From Bacteroidales bacterium (lineage in GTDB: Bacteria; Bacteroidota; Bacteroidia; Bacteroidales; JAGOPY01), in NCBI GenBank assembly GCA_017991835.1, contig JAGOPY010000013.1, positions 1 to 64,000 of the forward strand: DNA of 64,000 nucleotides, written 5' to 3'. Every line of letters begins with the position of its first letter. Positions within the stretch are counted from its first letter, which is position 1. Positions 1 through 7,631 of this stretch are shown here, piece by piece. The notes beneath the pieces were generated by a model, which did not search any database, was not told the DNA's origin, and saw only the letters and a list, made by a program, of their open reading frames with translations. The translations under genes were made by a program, and so were the position numbers.

Positions 1-30
1 AAGTTATACCACGTATTAAGCTTGACAACA

Positions 31-76
31 GGGGGACTCTTCGTGACAGCATCACAGTGCTAAAACACGATCCCCC
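31..76. terminator. Imperfect hairpin, possible terminator of an upstream gene
   Basis: GGGGGA plus TCGTG (31-36 and 41-45) can pair with CACGA plus TCCCCC (66-76), leaving a CTCT bulge, and TTTG follows. It would suit the end of a gene lying before the window, but no coding sequence reaches it here, so the role is inferred. Confidence 0.35.
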
Positions 77-127
77 TTTGTTGCAAGCATAACAATATTT
101 GTTTGAATAAAAAAACAAACATATAAG

Positions 128-226
128 GCACACAAAGGATCTTCACAAAGGCGCACTAAGTAATTGATTAACAGGAATAGATCTTTGTGTTCCTTAGTGA
201 AATCCTTCGTGCGCCATTGTGGTTGA
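128..226. repeat. Imperfect inverted repeat of CACAAAGG-type words
   Basis: The left arm (128-160) carries CACAAAGG and GGCGCACTAAG words and the right arm (183-226) carries their complements (CTTAGTGAAAT, CGTGCGCCATTGTGG). A related element with CACGAATG words lies at 56582-56670. It looks like a dispersed intergenic element rather than coding DNA. The remainder of 1-271 shows nothing else clear. Confidence 0.5.
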
Positions 227-271
227 ACACTTTTAGACAACCTCACTATAAAGATTAAAAAATGACAATCC

Positions 272-1540
272 ATGCGTCTGTTTATCTCACTATTGTTAGT
301 AATTTCATCACTTTCAGCCGGTGCGCAGTTTAACAGGTATTTCGAAAATGCCACCCTCCGGTTCGATTATTTTCATTCGGGGAGTGTCGAGGCGGAATAT
401 GTGGTTCCCGATGAATTGATCCGGGAAGGCGCCTGGGCCGGGCCACGGAAAAACCTCATCGATCCTTTCGACTACGGGGCGTTCAAGATCATGGTTTATG
501 ACTCGATAACAGGTAAGCTGATTTACACTCGCGGCTTTTCCAGCCTTTTCATCGAGTACCAGGCCACCGAACAGGCGCTGACGGAGTGCGGCAATTTCCA
601 GGAGAGTATCCTGATGCCGTTTCCGAAACGGACAGTGAAACTGGAATATTACAGCCGCGGGAAGGAGATGGTGTGGACCAGGAAGTTTGAGACATTTATC
701 AATCCGGCAAAAGACGAGATCAGGATTAAACCGGGCGCCGGGTATATTACGGAAGATATTTTGTTTTCCGGCAAACCGAAAAAGAAGCTTGATCTTGTTT
801 TTTTGCCCGAAGGGTACACAGCAGCAGAGATGGACAAATTCCGCACCGATTGCAACCGGTTCACGGATTTTCTTTTTCAGACGGAGCCTTTCGGTGAATA
901 CCGGAAAAAGATCAATATCCGGGCGGTCATGGCGCCGTCGGAAGAATCCGGCACCGATATCCCGACCGACTCGGTATTCAAAAATACATTGCTGGGCGCC
1001 GGTTTCAACACCCTCAACACCGAGCGCTACCTGATGGCGACCGACTTCAAGATCGTTCGCGATGTAGCATCCGCTGTACCTTACGACCAGATCATCATCA
1101 TGGTGAACAGCCCGCAGTATGGCGGTGGCGGCATCTATAATTTCTATGCCATCAGTACGGTTGACAATATTTACTCCGGATTTGTATTTACGCACGAATT
1201 CGGTCATTCGTTTGCGGGGCTGGGTGATGAGTACAGCGACTCCGGATCGGCAGCCGGAATCCTTTACCTGGAAAATGCCGAGCCCTGGGAGCCGAACATC
1301 ACCACTCTGGCTGATTTTGAATCGAAGTGGAAGGATATGCTTCCTGAAGGTACTCCCGTTCCCACCCCGGCGACTGAAGAATTCAAAGGGAAGCTGGGTG
1401 TTTTTGAAGGGGCCGGCTACCAGGCGAAAGGTGCATATAAGCCTTACCTCGACTGCTCCATGAACATGATCCGGTTCAACAACTTCTGCCCGGTCTGCCA
1501 GCGGGCAATGCGGGGGATGATTTCGTTTTACGGTCGTTAG
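272..1540 (+). CDS. Exported M64-family (IgA peptidase-like) zinc metallopeptidase
   Basis: This 422-residue protein starts with a signal peptide (cleavage near AGA-Q at residue 19) and is probably periplasmic or surface exposed. Residues about 20-150 fit the beta-rich M64 N-terminal domain. The catalytic domain follows, and HEFGHSFAGLGDEY begins at H308, giving the HExxH zinc site and the GxxDEY extension typical of peptidase family M64. A CPVCQRAM segment near the C-terminus (about residue 409) is also common in this family. There is no T9SS sorting domain. The gene is separated by 105 nt and its own promoter from ptb downstream, so it is probably monocistronic. The family assignment is firm; the natural substrate is unknown, and the name IgA peptidase should not be taken literally. 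Confidence 0.88.
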   Translation: MRLFISLLLVISSLSAGAQFNRYFENATLRFDYFHSGSVEAEYVVPDELIREGAWAGPRKNLIDPFDYGAFKIMVYDSITGKLIYTRGFSSLFIEYQATEQALTECGNFQESILMPFPKRTVKLEYYSRGKEMVWTRKFETFINPAKDEIRIKPGAGYITEDILFSGKPKKKLDLVFLPEGYTAAEMDKFRTDCNRFTDFLFQTEPFGEYRKKINIRAVMAPSEESGTDIPTDSVFKNTLLGAGFNTLNTERYLMATDFKIVRDVASAVPYDQIIIMVNSPQYGGGGIYNFYAISTVDNIYSGFVFTHEFGHSFAGLGDEYSDSGSAAGILYLENAEPWEPNITTLADFESKWKDMLPEGTPVPTPATEEFKGKLGVFEGAGYQAKGAYKPYLDCSMNMIRFNNFCPVCQRAMRGMISFYGR

Positions 1541-1554
1541 TCTAACGACTAATT

Positions 1555-1585
1555 TTTGCTAATCCAACTTATTATTGTACTTTTG
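1555..1585 (+). promoter_or_regulatory. Bacteroidota-type promoter upstream of ptb
   Basis: TTTG at 1555-1558, a 19-nt spacer and TACTTTTG at 1578-1585 match the -33/-7 consensus TTTG-N19-TAnnTTTG. Transcription should start near 1592, about 54 nt before the ptb start codon. Confidence 0.6.
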
Positions 1586-1645
1586 CGCTGTTATTTTTTT
1601 AACAATTACATCGAACTTATTATTCTTCAATAAATTACAGGAAAA

Positions 1646-2551
1646 ATGCTAAAGAAATTATCGGATCTTCATGATCTAGTCAAAGAGAAACAGCAGGCAA
1701 AAAGGCTGGTGGTTGCGGTTGCACACGATGAACATTCACTGGAGGCAGTCGCGATGGCGGCAAAGAAAAAGTATATCGAAGCAATCCTGGTGGGGAATGC
1801 GGCAGAGATCAAAAAGATAGCCGAAAAGAACAAAAAGATCGATATCAGCCAGTTTGAGATCATCAACGAGATCAACGACTCGGAAGCGGTTGCCAAGGCG
1901 GTGAAGCTGGTCCATTACGGCGAAGCGGATATTTTGATGAAAGGGAACGTGGGCACGGCAACTCTTCTGAAAGGTGTGCTGAACAAGGAATGGGGATTGC
2001 GGAAGAATGAAGTTCTCTCGCATATTGCCCTTTTTGAGGTCCAGGTATATCACCACAAGCTCATTTCGCTGACCGATGTGGCCATGAACATCGCTCCCGA
2101 CCTGAATACCAAGATCGGTATCATCAACAATTCAGTGGAGTTTCTGAAGAAGCTCGGCGTGGAAACCCCGAAGGTGGCGGTTCTCGGCGCCGTGGAGCTG
2201 GTCAACGAGAGCATGCCGGCGACGATCGACGCCGCCCTGCTTTCGAAGATGGCCGAGCGCGGACAGATCAAAGGTTGCATCATCGACGGGCCACTGGCCT
2301 TCGACAATGCCATCAGCGCCGAAAGCGCCAAGCACAAAGGGATAAAAAGCATTGTAGCCGGTGATGCCGACCTGCTTTTGCTCCCTGATATCGAAGCGGG
2401 TAATGTGCTCTACAAAGCATTCGTTTTCTTTGCCAAGGCGAAAGTGGCTGCCGTCGTGCTCGGCGCCCGTGCCCCGATCGTGCTCACTTCCCGCTCCGAC
2501 TCGGAAGAATCGAAGCTCGACAGCATCGTCCTCGCCGCAGCAATCGCTTGA
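1646..2551 (+). CDS. ptb: Phosphate butyryltransferase
   Basis: This 301-residue cytosolic enzyme would convert butyryl-CoA (or a branched-chain acyl-CoA) and phosphate to acyl phosphate and CoA. It has the usual length of Ptb and aligns by eye with the phosphate acetyl/butyryl transferase fold: a DILMKGNVGTATLLKGVL segment near residues 96-113 and CIIDGPLAFDNAIS near 209-222, both characteristic. Butyrate kinase follows 77 nt downstream in the same direction, which supports butyryl rather than acetyl specificity. The pair together yields ATP and a short-chain fatty acid. The spacer between the two genes is filled by a heptamer tract, so the operon has been invaded by repeat DNA without separating the genes. 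Confidence 0.9.
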   Translation: MLKKLSDLHDLVKEKQQAKRLVVAVAHDEHSLEAVAMAAKKKYIEAILVGNAAEIKKIAEKNKKIDISQFEIINEINDSEAVAKAVKLVHYGEADILMKGNVGTATLLKGVLNKEWGLRKNEVLSHIALFEVQVYHHKLISLTDVAMNIAPDLNTKIGIINNSVEFLKKLGVETPKVAVLGAVELVNESMPATIDAALLSKMAERGQIKGCIIDGPLAFDNAISAESAKHKGIKSIVAGDADLLLLPDIEAGNVLYKAFVFFAKAKVAAVVLGARAPIVLTSRSDSEESKLDSIVLAAAIA

Positions 2552-2621
2552 CAGTCAGTAGCTAGCGGTCAGCAGTCTGCAGTAATTAAGAATTAAAAAT
2601 CAAGAATTAAAAATTAAGAAT
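2552..2621 (+). repeat. Ten-unit heptamer tract with a change of unit family
   Basis: Directly after the ptb stop codon the DNA reads as ten in-phase 7-mers. The first units are of the CAGTCAG/CGGTCAG type (2552-2586) and the later ones of the TAAGAAT/TAAAAAT type (2587-2621). The 7-nt register is kept across the change. The tract ends 7 nt before the buk start codon. Confidence 0.8.
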
Positions 2622-2628
2622 TTCTTTC

Positions 2629-3708
2629 GTGGAAGACGTTTACATCATAGCCATCAACCCGGGGTCAACATCGACCAAAATAGCAGTGTATCGCAATAAG
2701 GAGTGTATTTTTGAAGAGAACATCAAGCACAGCGCCGACGACCTGGCGCCGTTCGAAAAGATCACCGACCAGTTTGAATTCAGGAAGAGGGTGATTATGG
2801 AAAAGCTCAACGGCACCCGGATCGAAAAGGATAAAGTGCGGGTGATCATGGGCCGCGGCGGGCTGGTTTACCCGATCGAATCGGGTGTTTACCGCATCAA
2901 CGAAAAAATGAAGCACGATCTGGTGCACAGCCCGGTCGGCGAGCATGCCAGCAACCTGGGCGGATTCATCGCGGAAGACCTGGCCAAAGATTTCCCGAAT
3001 GCCGAAGCCTTTATCTGCGATCCGGTGGTAACCGATGAACTGGATGAAATCGCCCGCATTGCCGGCCATCCTGAATTTACCCGCCGGTCCGTTTTCCATG
3101 CGTTGAACCAGAAAGCGACGGCCCGGCGCCATGCCACCGCTGTCGGTAAAAAATACGAAGAGCTCAACCTGATCGTAGCCCACCTTGGCGGCGGGATCAG
3201 CATCGGAGCCCACCGTCACGGTCGGGTTGTCGATGTGAACCACGCCATCGGCGGCGAAGGTCCATTCTCGCCGGAACGGGCCGGGAGCGTTTCGGTGATT
3301 GATGCGGTAAAACTGGCTTACAGCGGAAAATACAGCGAAAAAGAATTCACCAAAATGCTGATCGGAAAGGGAGGGCTTTGTGCACACCTCGGCACCAACA
3401 ACGCCTACGAAGTCGAACAGCGCGTTAAGAACGGCGATGAACATGCCGCACTGGTTTACGAAGCCATGGCCTACCAGGTAGCCAAATTCATCGGCATGAA
3501 AGCGGTTGTGCTGAAAGGGAAAGTCGATGGTATCCTGATTACCGGCGGTATTGCCTATGACAAATGGTTTGTCGGAAAGATCCGCGAATATGCCGACTGG
3601 ATCGGCCCGTTCTTCATCTATCCGGGTGAAAACGAAATGGAAGCCCTCGCCATGAACGCCCTCCGTGTAATCAACGGAGAGGTGGAGGTAAAGGAATATC
3701 AGAATTAA
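2629..3708 (+). CDS. buk: Butyrate kinase
   Basis: This 359-residue member of the acetate/butyrate kinase (ASKHA) family would transfer phosphate from butyryl phosphate to ADP. Its N-terminus contains IAINPGSTSTKIAVY (about residues 7-21), the phosphate-1 motif of butyrate kinases, and HLGGGISIGAHRHGR (about residues 185-199) is the family's second nucleotide-binding signature. The start is GTG at 2629; no in-frame ATG lies between the heptamer tract and the conserved NPGSTSTK motif, so GTG is the only reasonable start. It is the partner of ptb immediately upstream. Acetate kinase is the main alternative, but the pairing with Ptb and the length of about 360 residues favour butyrate or branched-chain acid kinase. 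Confidence 0.9.
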   Translation: MEDVYIIAINPGSTSTKIAVYRNKECIFEENIKHSADDLAPFEKITDQFEFRKRVIMEKLNGTRIEKDKVRVIMGRGGLVYPIESGVYRINEKMKHDLVHSPVGEHASNLGGFIAEDLAKDFPNAEAFICDPVVTDELDEIARIAGHPEFTRRSVFHALNQKATARRHATAVGKKYEELNLIVAHLGGGISIGAHRHGRVVDVNHAIGGEGPFSPERAGSVSVIDAVKLAYSGKYSEKEFTKMLIGKGGLCAHLGTNNAYEVEQRVKNGDEHAALVYEAMAYQVAKFIGMKAVVLKGKVDGILITGGIAYDKWFVGKIREYADWIGPFFIYPGENEMEALAMNALRVINGEVEVKEYQN

Positions 3709-3763
3709 AAGATTTTATTATTTTTACCCCCCGATAAGCGATTCATCACTTAACCTGTCTTTC

Positions 3764-6700
3764 ATGAGAAATTTATTCCTGCTTGCAGCAATGCTGTTGC
3801 TGTATCCTGTTTTAACCATATCACAGACATTTATATATTCGGAGAACAAAGATAATCAAGGATTTATACTTCTTTCCTCTTCGGATGAAAAGGCTGAATT
3901 AACCTTTTCCGTCGCCGCCTGGTCGCTCGAAACAGTTACCGTCAACCGGGCAGAGATGCAAAAAGTGACCCTGCCGGGCCATTTCCTCCCAAACGATGAA
4001 GGGATGCCTGACCTCCCGGGATCGGGACGGTACATGGCCATCCCGCAGGGATCGACAGCCAGCCTTGTGATCCGGAACATGGAAACCGAAACCCTGCAGA
4101 ATATCAACATGGCTCCGGCCCCCCGGATTCCCAAAACCACTGAAAACGGTGATCTTTTCTATGCAATCAACGAACAGGTCTATTCAACTGACGCTTTTTA
4201 TCCTGCCGAACCGGTAAAACTTTCGGAAGCGAAGCAGATCAGGGGCGTGGATCTGGTCATGCTCGGCATTACCCCTTTTCAGTACAACCCGGTCACCAAA
4301 GAGCTTATCGTTATAAAAAACCTGGAAATCGAAGTGGTATTCTCAGGAGGCAACGGTCACTTCGGCGATGACAGGCTTCGCAGCCGCTGGTGGGAGCCGG
4401 TGCTGGCGGATATGGTGATGAACTATGAGGAGTTGGTACCATTCGGGAAAATAAGTCGGCGGTCGGCAGTCGGCAGTCAGCAGCCGGTGGGCAGCAGTCA
4501 GCATGCGGCAGTCGGCAGTCGGCAGGCAGCAGGCAGCAGGGGCGAAACCGGGTTTGAGTACCTTATCATCTGCCCCGATGATCCCGCCTTCCTGGCCTGG
4601 GCCGACACAATCCGGGTATTCAGGAACAAGCAGGGCATCTCAACAGGTGTGGTAACCACCACCCAAACGGGGGGAAATTCGGTCAATGCCATCCGGACCT
4701 ATATCAACACCGCTTTTAATACCTGGGATATCCCTCCGGCAGCGATCCTGATCCTGGGTGATTACGGTACGACAGGTTCGACGGTCGTTTCACCGATCTG
4801 GGGGAATTATTGCGCTTCCGATAATATCTATGGAGATGTGAACAACGACGACCTGCCTGATATCGTAATGGCCAGGATTTTCGCCCAGAATGAGGCCCAT
4901 CTCGCATTGATGGTGCAAAAATTCATTGACCACGAAATCAATCCTCCGGTCGATCCGGATTACTACGACAAGCCGGTTACGGCGCTGGGCTGGCAAACGG
5001 AACGCTGGTTCCAGATCTGTATCGAAACGGTTGGCGGCTTTTTCCGGAATGTGCTCGGCAAAGAACCGGTCCGGATCAATGCCATTTACGATGGCGATCC
5101 CAACGTTGATCCGTGGTCTTATGCCCCGAATACCAGCACCATCCTTAACTATTTCGGCCCGAACGGGCTGGGTTACCTCCCGGCCAGCCCCTCCACCCTC
5201 GGCTACTGGATCGGCGGCACATCGGGCAAGATCAGCAACGCCATCAACAACGGCACCTTCATGGTTCTACACCGCGATCACGGCTACGAACAGGGCTGGG
5301 GCGAACCGGCTTACAGCAACAGCAGCATGGCCTCACTCGACAATGAGCACACCACTTTCGTTTATTCGGTCAATTGCCTTACCGGAAAATTCAATATCGG
5401 CGGGGAGTGTTTTGCGGAGGGCTTCTTACGCTATCCCAAACGGGCCTACGGTATCATCGCCGCCTCCGAAGTGTCGTATTCCTTTGTGAACGACACCTAT
5501 GTCTGGGGCGCCATGGACCATATGTGGCCGGAATTCATGCCCGAATACGGCACTACACCTGAAACAAGAGGGCTGTTTCCCGCATTCAGCAATGCCGCCG
5601 GGAAATTTTTCCTGGAACAATCTTCCTGGCCGTATAATACGGATAACAAAGAAGTTACCTATCATCTCTTCCACCATTTCGGCGACGCCTTCACCACTAT
5701 CTACTCCGAGGTACCGCAGGAACTCCTGGCTGTTCACAACGATGTATTAATCGGAGGCGCGGCCACATTCCGGGTCCATACCGAAGAGGGAGCACTGGCA
5801 GCGCTCAGTGTCGACGGGGAGATCATAGGAGTGGCCGATGGAACGGGGGAGCCGCAGGATATTGCTATTGCAGCGCAGCAACCCGGCATTGTTGTGGATA
5901 TCGTGATCACGAAACCCAATCGTTTCCGTTATGAATCGAAGATAACCGTGGCAGATCCCAATACGGCCTATGTCGTATATGATAATTATTTAATTCAGGA
6001 TGATGCCGGAAACGGCAACGGATCGGCTGAATATAATGAAGAGATTTCGCTGGATCTGTCGCTGATAAACCTTGGGCTGATGGATGCCGAGAATGTGAGC
6101 GTAACCGTATCATCCGACGATCCTTACGTTGCGGTGACTGATCCGGAAGAGCAGGCCGGCGATGTACCTGCAGGAGAGGTTGTAACGGTAAACGGAGGAT
6201 GGACCTGCCGGATCGCCGACAGCGTTCCCGACCAGCATAAAATATTCCTCAATGTTGCCGCAGCAGATGGTAGCGACATTTGGCACTCTGAGTTTTTCAT
6301 CACAGCCCTGGCGCCCGATTTCGACCTTATCAGCCATTATATTGATGATCCGCAGGGAAACAACGACGGCAAACTGGATCCCGGTGAAACGGCGACCCTC
6401 CACCTGACGATAAAAAATACAGGGTCATCAACAGCTTATGATATTTCAGCGGGCCTGGGCCCGAACGATTATTATCTTTCGGTGCTTTCCGATTATCAGT
6501 TCGCCGGCGACCTGGAGGCCGGCCAGGAAACGACTGTCGTTTTCACCGTTGCTGCCAGCGAATTAACGCCCGGGGGCTTCAATTCCATGGTCAACCTCAA
6601 TATTGAAGCCGGATTCAACCGGCACAAAACGGAGTCATTTACCCTGGTGATCGGCGATTACTCAGCGCTTGTTATTGACCTCGATCCTATGCGGAATTCC

Positions 6701-7570
6701 GGACCCGCATTTGTTCAGACATTTGATGAACTGGGCCTGTTTGCCGATTATAAAACAACTATCCCCTCCAATCTTTCGGATTACAGCATGGTCTTTGTCT
6801 GCCTGGGCATTTATTTCACCAATCATGTCCTGACGGAAAATGAAGCACAAATGCTGAAGAATTTCCTGGAGGATGGCGGAAATGTTTACATGGAAGGTCG
6901 TCTGACATGGTATAACGATCCACAGACAAGCCTGCAGCCGATGTTCAATATTTCACCCAAATTCACGAACTTTTACCGGATTGATACGGTTTACAATATC
7001 CCAGGAACCTTTAGCAACGGGATGCAGTTTGCTTATGAGATGACGCAACCTTATAACAACCATCTCCTGCATGCTGTCGAACCGGCCACCGAGATCTTCA
7101 AACTGCTGCCCGATTCATTGCCGGCCATGGTAGCCTATGAGGCTCCCGGTTACAAAACCATTGGCACGAACATTGAGTTCGGGGGGCTGGTGAACGGCAC
7201 AAATCCTTCGACCCGCCGGGAATTGCTTCTGAGAATGCTGCAGTTCTTCGGCCAGAACCTGACATCTGTCAATGACGATCAAAAAGTCACGGAAAACCGA
7301 AAAGCTTCCGTATCCGTTTATCCCAATCCTTTCTCCCGGGAGGTGAATTTTGAGATAAAGCTGGATGAACCCGGGCAGGTGAGGCTGGAAATATTCAATG
7401 TGGAAGGGAAACCGGTTTACCGGGTTTTCGACGGCAACCTGGATTCGGGAAAGCATATATTTAACTGGAATACTGATCCTTACATAAATTCCGGATCAGG
7501 AAATGTATATCTTTTCCGGTTAAAAACCGGCAGTGAAATTCAGGGAGGAAAACTTTTTTATCTGGAATAA
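3764..7570 (+). CDS. C25 gingipain-like cysteine protease with T9SS sorting domain (1)
   Basis: This 1268-residue surface or secreted protease begins with a signal peptide (residues 1-21) and a C25-type propeptide (about 25-225). The catalytic domain (about 265-660) has LHRDHG with the likely catalytic His at 506 and SVNCLTGKF with the likely catalytic Cys at 538, 32 residues apart as in the two large paralogs on the other strand. An Ig-like domain, two CARDB-like repeats and a flavodoxin-like segment (about 970-1165, IDLDPMRNSG to GGNVYMEG) follow. A type A T9SS sorting domain with VYPNPF ends the protein (about 1185-1268). The linker between propeptide and catalytic domain (about residues 230-260) is encoded by a heptamer tract and is Ser/Gly/Gln/Ala rich, unlike the short linker of the paralogs. 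Substrate specificity cannot be told from sequence. Confidence 0.88.
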   Translation: MRNLFLLAAMLLLYPVLTISQTFIYSENKDNQGFILLSSSDEKAELTFSVAAWSLETVTVNRAEMQKVTLPGHFLPNDEGMPDLPGSGRYMAIPQGSTASLVIRNMETETLQNINMAPAPRIPKTTENGDLFYAINEQVYSTDAFYPAEPVKLSEAKQIRGVDLVMLGITPFQYNPVTKELIVIKNLEIEVVFSGGNGHFGDDRLRSRWWEPVLADMVMNYEELVPFGKISRRSAVGSQQPVGSSQHAAVGSRQAAGSRGETGFEYLIICPDDPAFLAWADTIRVFRNKQGISTGVVTTTQTGGNSVNAIRTYINTAFNTWDIPPAAILILGDYGTTGSTVVSPIWGNYCASDNIYGDVNNDDLPDIVMARIFAQNEAHLALMVQKFIDHEINPPVDPDYYDKPVTALGWQTERWFQICIETVGGFFRNVLGKEPVRINAIYDGDPNVDPWSYAPNTSTILNYFGPNGLGYLPASPSTLGYWIGGTSGKISNAINNGTFMVLHRDHGYEQGWGEPAYSNSSMASLDNEHTTFVYSVNCLTGKFNIGGECFAEGFLRYPKRAYGIIAASEVSYSFVNDTYVWGAMDHMWPEFMPEYGTTPETRGLFPAFSNAAGKFFLEQSSWPYNTDNKEVTYHLFHHFGDAFTTIYSEVPQELLAVHNDVLIGGAATFRVHTEEGALAALSVDGEIIGVADGTGEPQDIAIAAQQPGIVVDIVITKPNRFRYESKITVADPNTAYVVYDNYLIQDDAGNGNGSAEYNEEISLDLSLINLGLMDAENVSVTVSSDDPYVAVTDPEEQAGDVPAGEVVTVNGGWTCRIADSVPDQHKIFLNVAAADGSDIWHSEFFITALAPDFDLISHYIDDPQGNNDGKLDPGETATLHLTIKNTGSSTAYDISAGLGPNDYYLSVLSDYQFAGDLEAGQETTVVFTVAASELTPGGFNSMVNLNIEAGFNRHKTESFTLVIGDYSALVIDLDPMRNSGPAFVQTFDELGLFADYKTTIPSNLSDYSMVFVCLGIYFTNHVLTENEAQMLKNFLEDGGNVYMEGRLTWYNDPQTSLQPMFNISPKFTNFYRIDTVYNIPGTFSNGMQFAYEMTQPYNNHLLHAVEPATEIFKLLPDSLPAMVAYEAPGYKTIGTNIEFGGLVNGTNPSTRRELLLRMLQFFGQNLTSVNDDQKVTENRKASVSVYPNPFSREVNFEIKLDEPGQVRLEIFNVEGKPVYRVFDGNLDSGKHIFNWNTDPYINSGSGNVYLFRLKTGSEIQGGKLFYLE
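4453..4543 (+). repeat. Thirteen-unit heptamer tract inside the C25 protease gene
   Basis: Thirteen consecutive 7-mers related to CAGTCGG (for example CAGTCGG at 4509-4515 and again at 4516-4522) lie wholly inside the open reading frame. Being 91 nt long, the tract is read in changing frames and encodes a low-complexity linker at the pro/mature boundary of the protease. Confidence 0.85.
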
Positions 7571-7573
7571 TAT

Positions 7574-7581
7574 TATCTTTA
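7574..7581 (+). promoter_or_regulatory. Possible -7 element upstream of the 7632 gene
   Basis: TATCTTTA matches TAnnTTTG except for the last base, and a run of six T lies about 19 nt upstream. It sits just after the stop codon of the preceding protease gene, 50 nt before the chosen ATG. Confidence 0.35.
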
Positions 7582-7631
7582 CAACCTTATGTAATTCCAA
7601 TTCAATCTTATCACTATACACCAAAAACAGC

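Noticed and set aside
314..1207. 297-codon open frame antisense to the M64 peptidase
   Set aside because: The sense strand carries the HEFGH zinc motif and a signal peptide; the antisense product is low in recognisable features.
4453..4543. CRISPR array
   Set aside because: Units are 7 nt with no spacers of constant length and no cas genes are present; it is a simple tandem tract.
7533..7631. Start of the first sialidase-fold protein at 7533
   Set aside because: This segment overlaps the end of the preceding gene and lies upstream of the -7 element; the signal peptide begins at 7632.
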